Assembly (NCBI GenBank): GCA_032718475.1
Contig: JAUCBJ010007541.1
Coordinates: 1-37,752 of the forward strand
DNA length: 37,752 bases
Origin: Nemertoderma westbladi
Taxonomy: Eukaryota; Xenacoelomorpha; Nemertodermatida; Nemertodermatidae
Direction: 5' to 3'
In this document: positions 20,441-31,330 of the stretch, piece after piece
Layout of the letters: every line of letters begins with the position of its first letter
Numbering within the stretch: the first letter of the stretch is position 1
Notes under the pieces: generated by a model
Seen by the model: the letters and a program-made list of their open reading frames with translations, nothing else
Databases searched by the model: none
What the model was told of the DNA's origin: nothing
Position numbers and translations under genes: made by a program

Positions 20441-23083
20441 AGGCCATTCATCTTCTTTACTTAGGAAGTCGGGTCCACCTAACCCGTCTGGAGTATCTGT
20501 CAGTTCTTGAGGAGTTGCTCCTCTGGAAGCGATGTCGGCTAGATTGATCGTCTCGGGGCAATGTCTCCATTGATCTACATTGGAGTTGATGTCGTCATTA
20601 TCTGAGGAGTATGGTGTTCCCTCAGTTGGGTCGTCAACTTCACTGCTCTCCACTTCCCGTTCACTTAATTGATATACCTGTTCTTTTGGTAATCTTTCCA
20701 TAAGAGTTCTACGAGAAGGGCCAGTAAAGTACCAACCTACTCTAGTTCTTCCCGCATAGACTTGTAGTGGTTGCGGTTGAGCAGGCCGTTTCTCCAATGT
20801 CTCGAGCGCTTCATGCGCATTTTGACCGATGAGTATTTGGACTCCAGGGTAATCGGTGTTGAATCTAGGTATTTCAAGCTGCTGGGTGAAATCGTCCTCA
20901 TCCCAGTTATAAGGTTCCACTTGGCTGGTCGCGAAGTTCTTTATCGCTACCATTTTTACTGACCTTATGCTGTGTTCTCCTAGTTCATCCTGGGGGGTGG
21001 ACAACGCGCCTACATAATAATCCGCTATTACGGTAGATTTCCAAACCTGCATAATTCCTGACATGTTTAGCTTAGTTCGGAACTTGGGTTGTCCAGCAAA
21101 GATGTCTTCGGCTAGTTCTTTGTCGATGAATGTTCCTGTGCTACCGGAGTCAAGGAGGGCGTTCACTATATAACTCCTTGTAGGTCCGTGGACCCTTAAC
21201 TGTACTACAGGAAATTCTCGGATTCCTACATTGGAAGTTGGTGCTTTCCAAGATGGTTGTCTGTCAGAAGTAGTTAGGGGGAGCTCGCTGTCGGTGTCCT
21301 TTTCATACGTAAGTGCTCGATACACTGCGGTATTTGTCAGGTAACAGGATTCGTTTTCGTCGGAGAATTCGTCCGTATAGAATCCTTCCATCTCAGAATA
21401 TTGGTCAGTGTCGTTCACATCACTGAATTGGACATGTAGTTCGGACTCACTTACCTGACTCGGGCTGTTTCGTTCGAATTCCGTGTGCAACAAGATATGA
21501 TGTTTTGCGCCGCACTTTGCACACCTTGCGTCGGAGTAACAGGTTCGCCGTTGGTGTCCTCGTCTGAGGCAATTATAACACAACCGCTTATCCCACATGA
21601 CTTCACGTCTATCCTTTAATGATTTCTTTAGGAATTTATCACACATATTCAAACGGTGGGGCCCGTCGCACAGCACACATTTTGGTTTGATGTTACTTAC
21701 CTTACTTTGAGTAACGTTGTGCACACTCGTTCTTTCTTCGGGCTTTCTCACCTGAATTCTCTTAGGAGACGTAGGAGGAGTTTTTCTTACCTGTTCTCTC
21801 CTGTCATTGGTTCGAGACTTGAATTTACTTACCTGTTCTTTAGGCATTTTATTGACATAATAAGATCTTTCAGTGTCTTTCCCGCTATCCTCTCCTTGAG
21901 AAGTCTGGCTTTCGCCATCGTCTGTATAACACACTGGTGTTACCTTTCTCCTAGAAACGGGTTTCTCACTTACCTTACTTTCCGATGTCTTCTCTCTGGA
22001 CTGCTTTATGAGCTGTAATTTCACTTCGCCATCCAAGAATGACATGAGATCAGCCATGGTAGGGTCTCGTTGTTGTTGTTCCATCATATATAACACTTTC
22101 TTGTCCCAGCGTGTACCTACTCCACCCTTCGGTAAAGTAGAAGCCACTGCTCTAATAACCATAGCACTCTGATACTCATGAGACTTACCTAGCCAATCTA
22201 ATTGTCTACAGATCTCCTGAATCTCGTCGGAAAACTCTATAATCCCGCTGCTAAGAAACTTTCGGGGCGCCATTAATTTCGCATATAAATACCTAGCTAT
22301 GTTAGTCCTATTACCATACCTGATGTTTAGTGTATCCCAAACTTGTCTTAATCCATCTGGATGTCCAATAAACTTTGACGCCATTAACTTGGGAGATCCT
22401 TCCAAGCACTCGATGAGGAATCTAAGTTTCTCTCCGTTGGATAGCACAGAGTTCTGTATGTTATCTTTGTAATATTCATTAAAAGGTAACCATTTCATCT
22501 CATCTCCATTGAACTTGACGATCTCTCCCACCTTTACCGCTTGACGGGCTTCGGTTCTAGCCATTTGACGCGTAAAACTTTCTTGGGCCATCGTGTTATT
22601 TAATATCGAGTTATCGGTATATAAATTTCTCGGATTATTATCAAGTCTATATGGGATATCATTGTCAACAGGTTTATAATTACCCTTAATAGTGTTTACT
22701 ATAGGAGTTTCCACTTCACTAGCAGTATAGATGCGTGTAGGCTCCACAGCTTGCGCATGAAATACTTCAGACCTAACAGGTTGACACATTGTTACAGGGG
22801 GTGGTGGTATACCCTTTTGTGTATTTACTAATTTATCGCATTCTAACGCGATACTTTGCTGCACTTCCTGTAATTCTAACTTACTTTCTCTTACGGTTCC
22901 CTTTAGCTGTTGAACAGTCTCTTCCAACTCCCGGACCCGCTGCTGCACCTCTCTTTCCGCTTCTGCAGCTGCCGCTGCTGCTGCTCTTCTGTCTTCTATC
23001 CTTTCAAGACACTGTCCAAGTCGAAGACTCATTCTAACACCTTCCAAAAGACTATCTGACAGTGCCCGTTTTGTGCCAGACAT
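20414..23083 (-). CDS. BEL/Pao Gag-protease polyprotein (pol largely deleted)
   Basis: This is an intact 889-residue frame. Residues 26-85 are an Ala/Glu/Gln-rich coiled coil. Residues 190-320 fit the BEL Gag domain DUF1759 (FNGDEMKWLPFNEYYKDNI, then EKLRFLIECLEG). Three zinc-binding segments follow: CVLC..PHRLNMC (469-481), the CCHC knuckle CYNCLRRGHQRRTC (502-515) and CAKCGAKHH (521-529). An aspartic protease of the DUF1758 type lies at 626-760, with active-site DSGSTGT at 645-651 and the later LIGQN strand at 751-755. These domains would form the particle, bind RNA and process it. RT and RNase H should follow, but after a linker (to about 835) the frame runs into WRHCPETINLADIASRGATP (839-858), the segment that normally lies after RNase H and before integrase. 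Several hundred residues are therefore missing, joined in frame. The ORF stops at 20,414. BEL Pol is normally 1,500 residues or more. Confidence 0.92.
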   Translation of the reverse strand: MSGTKRALSDSLLEGVRMSLRLGQCLERIEDRRAAAAAAAEAEREVQQRVRELEETVQQLKGTVRESKLELQEVQQSIALECDKLVNTQKGIPPPPVTMCQPVRSEVFHAQAVEPTRIYTASEVETPIVNTIKGNYKPVDNDIPYRLDNNPRNLYTDNSILNNTMAQESFTRQMARTEARQAVKVGEIVKFNGDEMKWLPFNEYYKDNIQNSVLSNGEKLRFLIECLEGSPKLMASKFIGHPDGLRQVWDTLNIRYGNRTNIARYLYAKLMAPRKFLSSGIIEFSDEIQEICRQLDWLGKSHEYQSAMVIRAVASTLPKGGVGTRWDKKVLYMMEQQQRDPTMADLMSFLDGEVKLQLIKQSREKTSESKVSEKPVSRRKVTPVCYTDDGESQTSQGEDSGKDTERSYYVNKMPKEQVSKFKSRTNDRREQVRKTPPTSPKRIQVRKPEERTSVHNVTQSKVSNIKPKCVLCDGPHRLNMCDKFLKKSLKDRREVMWDKRLCYNCLRRGHQRRTCYSDARCAKCGAKHHILLHTEFERNSPSQVSESELHVQFSDVNDTDQYSEMEGFYTDEFSDENESCYLTNTAVYRALTYEKDTDSELPLTTSDRQPSWKAPTSNVGIREFPVVQLRVHGPTRSYIVNALLDSGSTGTFIDKELAEDIFAGQPKFRTKLNMSGIMQVWKSTVIADYYVGALSTPQDELGEHSIRSVKMVAIKNFATSQVEPYNWDEDDFTQQLEIPRFNTDYPGVQILIGQNAHEALETLEKRPAQPQPLQVYAGRTRVGWYFTGPSRRTLMERLPKEQVYQLSEREVESSEVDDPTEGTPYSSDNDDINSNVDQWRHCPETINLADIASRGATPQELTDTPDGLGGPDFLSKEDEWPPHLTPAED

Positions 23084-23401
23084 ATTTGATTGTACAGTTG
23101 AATGCCTACTGCTATATTACAGTTAAAGCAAGTCTAGTAATTCAGTATCAACTGTTAGCCTAGTAATTAATTACCGATACCGTTACTCAGTGTAACGTGA
23201 TATATATACAATGTATCAGAATACCGGTATACACTTACAATATATATAAGTATTATTACAGACTAGGTTTGTCACAGAATACTGGTATGATTTCAGCCTA
23301 AATTTATAGAAATAAATATAATAAGCCTATGGTAAATACCGGTATGTCAATTATTTTAAATAATTGAATTTCTGAATTTTAAGGGTTACTTGGTTACTTT
23401 A
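23084..23401. other. BEL 5' leader, segment adjoining gag
   Basis: This is untranslated leader between the gag start and the inserted LINE. It is AT-rich with several ACCGGTAT words. The last 11 bases, 23,391-23,401, are one copy of the LINE target duplication. Confidence 0.7.
23391..23401. repeat. Target-site duplication of the RTE-like LINE, left
   Basis: TGGTTACTTTA here is identical to 27,165-27,175. The two copies bracket the LINE exactly, and removing one copy plus the LINE restores a continuous BEL leader. Confidence 0.85.
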
Positions 23402-26400
23402 CCAAGTCAGGTCAGGTCAAGTATTCTAGGTCATTGATCAAGAAAACTTGCCACCTCCATGCAGCATAAAGGAGGTGCCACCTGTAGCTGCATAGACCCT
23501 CTTACTAGGGCAAATCTGGTCCTGTAACTAGGACCCCCTTCGCTCTGGGATAAGGACGCCCTTGGTCCTGGATTAAGGACCCATATACTTGGATGCAGGG
23601 GTATATGGCCTGACCAGGCAGATGGTGATCTACCAATGGCTGGTCAGGAGTAGAGTGTTCTCATGTCCACTCTGAGAGCACTTCACTGCGACCTGCACCT
23701 GGCAGCAAGGGTACAGGGCATGACCCAGCAGATGAGCTGCAACAGCCAATGGTGGGTTATGTGCGCCAGAGTAGATATGGGTGATGGGCCTCATATCTGA
23801 CTCCATTGCGACACCCACCCTGTGGAATGGCAAACCAGGGTGTGGTATTTGCCCCGAGAGCTGACTCGGCAAAAAAGCACCCCCCAACACCCACTATGGA
23901 TTACATAAGCAATGCGGAGGTCCAGCCACTAGAGGCCAGTGGAATTACCGGACACAATCGGCCTCACAGGCGTCAGTTAACTCCTGACCGGCTGCCTGTC
24001 TCAACCCCTACTGGAGAGAGAGCAGCCAACAATTCTTTGAGTCCCTTTCCTAATGACCTTTCTGGCCCAAACCCTGGGTCACCAGGAAGGCCAGATTGTG
24101 ATGGGGAGAGGGATTCTGGAGTTGGAGGCCACTCTCATGTTCCACCCCGACCAACAAAGCCATTGGTGAATCTGAGGCAAGTCACAAGACTAGCCTCAGT
24201 AAACACCCTAACACTCGGGTCCCCAATGCGACAAGGTGAGCTGACTGCCTTGGCAGATAAGCTTTCTCTTAGCGCAGTGGGTGTTCAAGAGCACCGAATG
24301 CAGACTGGACAGACTGATGAGGTTCTGATTAAGGACATGGGGGGCGGTTGGCGACTCGCCCTCGCGTCAGCAGATGATTGTGGCAATGGTGGAATTGGTC
24401 TATTGATGAATCCAACTGCACATGCAGCATTGGACAAAATAGACCAAATCTCTAACCGCATCATCCGTTGCCACTTCTCATGTTCTGGAAGACTGGCTAA
24501 GAAGTTTCCTAAGGTGGTTCTGATTGTGTGCTACTCTCCAACTAGTGTTGCCCCTGTAGAGGAGGTGGAAAATTTCTACCACAATCTACAAGCAGCTACT
24601 GATGGAGTGGATCAGCATGCATTCTTAACATTCCTGGGAGACTTTAATGCAAGTCTGCATCAATCACCTACATCGCCCTGGGTCTATAGCAATCGTGTTA
24701 ACCGAAATTCTGTCCATCTTCAGGATTTTATCTCTGGAAATGGATTTTTTTCGGCTGGAACCCAGTTCAAGAAGCGAACTGGAAAGCTATGGACTCATAG
24801 TGGACCCAGTGGTCACAAGTCCCAGATAGACCATATTCTGTTTCGTAGGAAATACAGGAGCTCTATACAAGACTGTAATGCATTTACACTTCGACCCTTC
24901 TCCAGTGATCACCGCCTTATTGTGGCCAAGGTAAGACATAGTCTGCGTGCTAGCAGAACAACGAAATCTGCCTTGCCGCGGCATGACTGGTCCTCTCTGT
25001 TGCAACAGCCAAGTGTGAGATCCAGCTTCACACTACAGCTGAGCAACAGGTATGAGGCTCTTGCCTCTGAGGCGGCAGATCACTGTGAGGGCTATACTGC
25101 CTTTACAGAAGCAGTTAAGTTAGCAGCTGCAGAAACAGTTCCTGTATACCCTCGAAACAGGAAAAGGGCCCCCTGGACTGACAACAAAATTCAGAAGTGC
25201 CGAAATGACCTTCATAAGGCGCAGAAAGAGTCCCGACTCAAACAGACTACAGCGGCCAAGAATGCAGTTAAGGCTGCATCTAGGTCCCTGAACAGGCAGT
25301 ACTCTGCTAATCTACAGGAGCTAATAAACCAACAGGTTGATGCCATCAATGATGCTGACGACAGCAGGCAATCATCCCAGGCATGGAAATCGATCAATCT
25401 GCTTACTGGGCGGAAAAGCCAACCAACCACCAAGGTTAAGGCTGAATCACCAGCCGATCGCCTCAATGGTTGGAAAGCCCACTTTGAAAAGCTCCTCAAT
25501 AATGACAGGGTATTGCCTGATAACTTTATAGAAGTAAAAGTGTCTGAGTCTGTACTCCCAGATATTCCCATTGGCGATATCTCCTTTGCAGAAGTGAAGG
25601 CTGCTGCAAAGCGCATCAAGACCAATCGTGCCAGTGGAGTAGATGGTGTTCCCCCTGAGGTATTTAAAATACCTGAGTGTTTAAAGCTCATCTATCCCAT
25701 CATAGTAGACATGTACCGAACAACAAGAGTCCCACAAGAAATGAAAACAAATAAGTTGGTGCCAGTTCCCAAGAAGGGCAACCTAACACTCTATGGTTCT
25801 TTTCGGGGAATCTCATTGATCTCGATTGCTGCAAAGCTATACAATAGGATTCTATTAAATCGCATCAGGGATCCCATTGAAAGACTGCTCCGTGGAAATC
25901 AGAATGGGTTCCGTAAAGGTCGTGGGACCATGGAGCCCATTTTGGCACTTAGAAGGATAATTGAAGAGTTATCAAAAAAGAAAGACAGGCATCTGGCTGT
26001 TATCTTTGTTACTTCTTCAAGGCCTTTGATTCAGTCTCTCGCTCACGTATGTTCAGCATACTTTCATTATATGGGATTCCTGATGAAATTATTGCAGCAA
26101 TCAGATCAGTATACGATGGTTCGACAACATTTGTGTCTACTGTTGACGGTGACACAGAACCATTTGAAGTGTTATGGGGCGTCCTCCAAGGAGACACACT
26201 TGCACCATTCTTGTTCATTATTGTGGTTGACTATGTTCTACACATGTCCTTAGATCATTATAATGATGATGGGGTGATGATAACTCCACCTACTGGCTCC
26301 AGAAGTCGAGGAAATCCAGCCAAGTACCTAACTGATCTAGACTTTGCTGATGACTTAGGAGTACTCTCAGAATCATTAGAGGGAGCCCAACGGCTCCTCA

Positions 26401-27164
26401 GCTCATTAGAACATGCTGCTTCTAGTGTTGGTCTTTTTATTAACTCCAGAAAGACCAAAATTCTGACAGTTAACTTTGAAAGTCCTCAGCAAGTCTCTGA
26501 TCGGATGAGCATAAGCTCAAAGGATGGTATGCTTGAGCATGTGGACGACTTCTGTTACCTGGGATCATGGATCCGGAAGTCAGGTGAGGACCTTCGAATA
26601 CGTAAGGGAAAGGCATGGGCAGCCTTGAATAGGCTTTCCAGGATTTGGAAGTCACCGAGAATTAATCGAAAACTTAAGGTCCGATTATTTAGAGCAGCAG
26701 TAGTTCCAGTACTCCTCTACGGGAGTCCATGCTGGGCTCTAACTGCTGAGGACACCAAATCTCTGGATGGCACATTCACAAGAATGCTACGCCGGGTTCA
26801 TTGTGTCAAGTACAATGCACACATCTCCAACCAGACACTATATAACATTGGAGGTGTCTCATTGGTTCCCCCAAGCTTGACACTAGAACAAAATCGCCTC
26901 CGCTTTGCAGGACATTGCTTTCGCCGTGAGGACCAGCCAGTGCATAATCTTGTACTTTGGCAGCCTCATGGAGTGAATAAGCATGGTGGACAGCCCATGA
27001 CTTTCTTGAGACGCATCTTAAAGGACACTGGCCTTAAAGATGCGGATGATCTAGCAAATGTCATGGGTGATAGGGAGTTGTGGCGGTGCAATTTTGTTGA
27101 CAAGCCGGCACAGCATTCTTAAAAATGCAGCTGCAATGCAGCATGCCGATCCTAGTAGTAGTAG
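23402..27164 (+). mobile_element. RTE-like LINE, near full length, nested in the BEL leader
   Basis: The element is 3763 bp and holds a single endonuclease-reverse transcriptase frame, a short 5' UTR of about 425 bp and a very short 3' UTR of about 40 bp ending in GTAGTAGTAGTAG. A single ORF, a tiny 3' UTR and a short-period 3' tail instead of poly(A) are features of the RTE clade. It is flanked by 11-bp target duplications. It is inserted in the opposite orientation to its host BEL element, so it arrived after that element was assembled. Confidence 0.88.
23827..27122 (+). pseudogene. RTE-type endonuclease-reverse transcriptase, one frameshift
   Basis: The first frame runs from an ATG at 23,827 to 26,253. 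It holds an apurinic-type endonuclease with VQEHRMQ (near 24,285), GDFNAS (near 24,640) and SDHRLI (near 24,905), then the start of the reverse transcriptase (NRASGVDGVPPEVFKI, then LVPVPKKGNL and NQNGFRKGRG). At about 26,010 one base appears to be missing. The RT reading continues in another frame, listed from the ATG at 26,049 but open from 26,010, with GVLQGDTLAPFLF, the catalytic LDFADDLG box (near 26,340) and the C-terminal RLRFAGHCFRRED segment, to a stop at 27,122. The break falls in motif A, in the codon that should supply the first catalytic aspartate, so this copy cannot make active RT. The endonuclease half is still open. The enzyme would nick target DNA and copy its own RNA there. 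Confidence 0.92.
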
Positions 27165-27175
27165 TGGTTACTTTA
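27165..27175. repeat. Target-site duplication of the RTE-like LINE, right
   Basis: TGGTTACTTTA is identical to 23,391-23,401. The leading T could also belong to the TAG tail, so the duplication is 10 or 11 bp. Confidence 0.85.
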
Positions 27176-28735
27176 ACTTACTTTATTACCGTTATTTGAG
27201 CAGTAGTCCAACTGATATTGAGACCTAGTTGTTGTATGGCAGGCCTACTATTTATAAATCGTTTGAGTTGATTTATAATATATATATACCCGTTTAATGG
27301 GTTTTTGTCAATATTTGAAATAAATGTTATTATTTCTGGGGGAGTCACTACACAGAAGCTGTGCGCTCTCAGTGGAGTGTTACTTGTTGGACACTAAAAC
27401 AAATAATTCTAATTTACCTAAGTTACTTAATACTACAAATTACGTACAATTCGGGTTGAGATTACAATCTCTAAATAAACACAAAAAAATTACAAATACA
27501 CAAATACGAATTTTTAGGGTAATTTTACAAGAAGTCTACTAACCAGCCTAACAAAGGGTTAGAATATCTGGTTATTACAACGGACAGAGTACTACGGTAT
27601 TTGAAAATAATAAACAGTAGTAAATATACTGCGTTGTCCAGATAGGAAAATACCACCGTCTGACGACTTATAGCCGTATCGCTATAAGTACTACGTTATG
27701 TATCACGGAGTGTTCCTACCCAGAAGTTAATTACCGCGGTCTACCAGAACCAAAGTGCCTATTAACCACTTTACAACACAAATATACTGCCTACACGCTA
27801 ATTACCTTCGGAAAGCACTGTACACTAAACCCTAAATTAGGTACAAGTACTTGTACAACAAATAATCAGTAGTTAAAAATACTTGAACAGCTAAAAGAAC
27901 CACGGTATCTGCCGGAGTGACCAAAGCATAAAATCTCCACTCTTTACCTACGCCAAGCAGCCCTGATGTAGTACCGGGGTTAGTTTAACTATAACGGTAT
28001 GTATAACAAGCACAATTACTGTAGGGATAAACTTGGGGATATGAATGTTGCGAATAATTGCATAAACTCTGAATAATAAATATTACGCTACGCGTACAGA
28101 CTACTCAAACAAAATGCAGACCAAATACTGACAGACTACTATCAAGCCTAAACAAACTACGGTATGTGCAGACTCCGAAATGGTTAGTTAGTATGCGTTC
28201 TAACCTAGTAGTACGACTTATTCTTTCAGAGGGGGTTTACCTCACAGCACTGGAAGCCCCTACGTTCCCAACTGGCACTTTATCGGACATACACTCTACA
28301 CACACCGAAATTTCCTCAGACCTAACAACAGCCAGACAACTATCCAGCCTACAAATTATCTAAATAAGAATTATACGCTACCTGTACAGACTACACAAAC
28401 AAAGTACAGACCAAACGCTGGCAGACTACTATCAAGCCTAAATAAACTACAGTATATGCAGACTCCGAAATGATTAGTTAGTATGCTTTCTAACCTAGTA
28501 GTACGACTTATTCTTTCAAAGGGGGTTTACCTCACAGCACTTGAAGCCCCTACGTTCCTAACTAGCACTTTATCGGACAGATGCTCTACACACACTGCAA
28601 TCTGTTCAGACTTCACAACAGTCCGGTAAGTAAGTACCGGTCCGGATGATCAGGCAGTCAGGCCTACTGGTTACCGGTCGACCGCTACTATCAACTTGAT
28701 TGCTTACGCCGCAATCAAGAAGCTATAACTGTTAC
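27176..28735 (-). other. BEL 5' leader with tandem repeat
   Basis: This is the remainder of the untranslated leader between the 5' LTR and the inserted LINE. No gene is supported on either strand. It contains the 290-bp tandem repeat. The bases adjoining the 5' LTR (minus strand GTAACAGTTATAGC) do not show a TGG-initial tRNA primer site, so the primer is unidentified. Confidence 0.7.
28081..28632. repeat. Tandem repeat, ~2 x 290 bp, in the BEL leader
   Basis: TACGCTACGCGTACAGACTA at 28,085 recurs as a close variant (TACGCTACCTGTACAGACTA) at 28,375. The copies stay in register for about 260 bp through ATCAAGCCTA (28,141 and 28,431), GTACGACTTATTCTTTCA and GGGGGTTTACCTCACAGCAC, then fade. The copies differ by about one base in ten, so they are older than the LTR pair. 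Confidence 0.9.
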
Positions 28736-29908
28736 TGTTCGCGCTTTTAAGACCTTTGGCAGTTTAATCCGCCAAATCTATATGTCTTCTAGGTTATAAA
28801 TCGACTTTAGCCTATGACAAGTATTTGACACAAATAAATCCAACATTAGCCGAAGCCAGTCTATGCGCGACCATTCACCCGCTGGATATACCCGGGAGAC
28901 TGGATTCGGATGCTTTAATTTGATTGCGGTGCAGGCCTACCGTACTATTCGATTGATCGTTAATATAATTCCTGACAAATATCATTCACTTTCGGGAAAT
29001 ATTAGCAGTTCCTTTAGGACGTGGCGCTCTATCTATATAAACAGAGCTATGGCTTACACTAAACACAACGGAATGGATTATAAGTTACACATAAGGCGCA
29101 TTCTTTAGGAGATGCTTTGTTACGCGGACAAGCACATACAGACTATTGCACACCGCTGCACACTGAATTGCCGATAGTCACTTATTTTAATCATATATAA
29201 AGAGAATAGCAACCGACATTTGTAGGGCCTATAAAATAGCATTCAATTCACTACAAACCACGATAATATAAGTAGCAATTGCTATATGTAGCCGGTCTCT
29301 CTAACCTTAGTGTATCAAGAAGATCGGGGTTTCTGATCGTTTATCGTTATTCTCCAAATAACAATATGTAAACGAATGATACATTTAATAACAAACAGCA
29401 AATAGCAGTAAATAATGTGCAATACGTACCGTACCGTTATGTGTTCTTAGTGTCTCGTACCGCTGTACCGTGCCGGTAACAGTTATGTGTTCTTATAATT
29501 AAAGCCGTTCTAATGTTGGAATAATTCAGAATAGTTCCATAGCCGATGTTCATGGCATCAGGAATACCAACACACTGAACCCTGTGAGCTGTTGCAGGTA
29601 GCTTTCAACACAAAGAGGAAAAGCTCTCATTGGCAGAGTTCCAGTTTCTATAAGTTCCATGAATGTCTAAATGCCAAACCTCCCTAGCCTTTGCAGCCCA
29701 TAGCCAACACAAGGCTAAATCGCTCTGATTGGTAGATCATTGTTCTGATTGGTTAATCGAACAGAACAAAGCGGCCATGCGTACAGCAAATCAGCCAACC
29801 AGCGGGTGGATTGTGCCACTAGAAGCAACAGTTTAGAGGATTTGAGCGAATGGGGGAAAACTGGATTACAAATGGAAAAGGCCAGTTATATCCCCAAAAG
29901 CTTTTACA
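28736..29908 (-). repeat. 5' LTR of the BEL/Pao element
   Basis: It is the partner of 15,836-17,008, gap-free over 1173 bp with seven substitutions. As the 5' LTR in the element's orientation it should carry the promoter for minus-strand transcription into the leader and gag. I could not single out a convincing TATA box because several TATATA words occur on both strands. Confidence 0.96.
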
Positions 29909-31030
29909 AGATACGAATTATAAGCATTTCACATAGCAAAGCATTTATTTTTTGAGTAAGTCTTGATTGTTTTAGATCTAGTATAAGAGTAATATGGACA
30001 TAGGTTATCCTGGACAATGGCAACAGTACCCTGTTTGAATTTTATTGATGAAAATACCATATCCCTTCAAAGATACATACACCAGGATGCTTATTGCATA
30101 ATAAGATACAAACCGATACAAGACTCATAAGTAACCAGATTATTAGTCCGTCCTTAAGGTTGTATATTGTCAAATAATTACATTGTCTGGAATTATCATT
30201 CACGGGAAGGGCGAGGGGGGGGGGGGGATGTAGTTTTCGTTTCAGCACGAATGCCCAGGCTTATGCATCACTAAATGGTACGTGAATGAGTACTGGAGTT
30301 TCCTCTGGGGAGTATAGTTCTTGAGAAACCGCACTGACATTTTTTTCGACGTAAATATCAAGTCAGCCAAAACTCAACCAAGCACATATTGAAACAAAGA
30401 GAAATGTCAAACAAGCAGATTAAAGTGATGTCTGTGAAGACAGGCGCGGTGTGAAGATCCACTTTACCCCCGTGGTTGCAACCACACAGAGTTTCGAGGT
30501 AGAAACAACACCTGTCTACCATATCACTGCTTATCTGACGAGTAGCTGTGTACCGTAGAGTCCGATGCGATCTAATGCAGACGGTTGTTTGCCAATCTGA
30601 TATCAAATCACCTTTGTTTGCGGGGCATAAACATACATCCAGAGGTGAAGACAGCTCTAAGGAGAGTATACATTCAGAAAGGCTGACTAAATGCTTGTCA
30701 AACAGAGCCTTATTTTAATCTTGGCGCCTTGGCATGTATAGGGTTATGGTGAATGGGGGGAGGGGGGGGGGGGGTTAAATTTATTTAGCTGATAAATGAC
30801 TTTGTGTTGGCGGCAGCTTGTCAGTTGTTTTCGCGTGCAATCTTCGTATTATTATAAATTATAAAATATTTTATTACTGAAAAACAATAAAACATCCCCT
30901 GTATCCATATAATGGTTATAATATATTTTCGAAACTATTTAATATTTTTTTTAATAATATATACACACCCAGCGGGGTAAATGGTTTTACAACGGTAATT
31001 TATCACACAACGGTAACAATCAGAAATTTA
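29909..31030. other. Non-coding stretch with G-tracts
   Basis: I see no gene. There are poly-G tracts at 30,215-30,227 (13 G) and 30,755-30,774 (6 G, an A, 13 G). AGATA at 29,909-29,913 is the right flank of the LTR element. Small open frames on the minus strand (30,042-30,248 and 30,358-30,606) have no recognisable motif. Confidence 0.55.
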
Positions 31031-31039
31031 ATTTAAAAT

Positions 31040-31330
31040 TCATTCAATTCATTCAAATAATAATAATAGTAAAAGTGATTAATTCCTTGAGGCCAGTTCG
31101 GCGAGAGATGGGCAGACAGGGCAGTTGAGTGCGTGGTACCGGGTTGCAGCGGGTTGGAGGCAGTGGCGGCAGATACAGTCGGGGGGAATGGGGTGGAACG
31201 GGGACAATATCTTGCATATGAGATGGTGGAACCCATGCGAAGTGGCGCGGGTTATGTGGTGGCGGTTACGCTGTCCGGCGAGTCTCCAGATTGAGCTGGA
31301 GAAGCCTGGGCCGGAGGCGTAGTGTTCATT
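31040..31330 (-). pseudogene. Possible 3' end of a truncated LINE
   Basis: This segment is much more GC-rich than its surroundings. One minus-strand frame reads DCICRHCLQPAATRYHALNC, with C..C, H and C spacing like the zinc-binding tail of many LINE proteins, and stops at about 31,091. It is followed on the same strand by GGCCTCAAGGAATTAATCAC and an ATT-rich microsatellite, a layout typical of LINE 3' ends. No RT motif is present, so the assignment is weak; a host exon is the alternative. Confidence 0.35.

Larger units (their letters stand above)
15836..29908 (-). mobile_element. Non-autonomous BEL/Pao LTR retrotransposon with nested LINE and cargo
   Basis: The element spans 14,073 bp; about 10.3 kb remains if the nested LINE is excluded. 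It is bounded by two 1173-bp LTRs, and its genes read on the minus strand, so the right LTR is the 5' LTR. Flanks are AGAGA on the left and AGATA on the right, a 5-bp target duplication with one mismatch; 5 bp is usual for BEL/Pao. It encodes an intact Gag-protease ORF. Of pol only a short RNase H-end stub and an integrase C-terminal stub remain. I find no obvious TGG-initial primer-binding site just inside the 5' LTR (28,735 and leftward). Just inside the 3' LTR a short purine run is present. With 7 differences in 1173 bp the LTRs indicate recent insertion, so RT and integrase must have come from another element. Confidence 0.93.

Noticed and set aside
25212-25691. Minus-strand frame of 159 codons inside the RTE-like LINE
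   Set aside because: It is an antisense shadow of the endonuclease-RT frame.
15836-29908. Complete autonomous BEL retrotransposon
   Set aside because: No RT palm motif, RNase H core or integrase core can be found on the element's strand; only end stubs remain.
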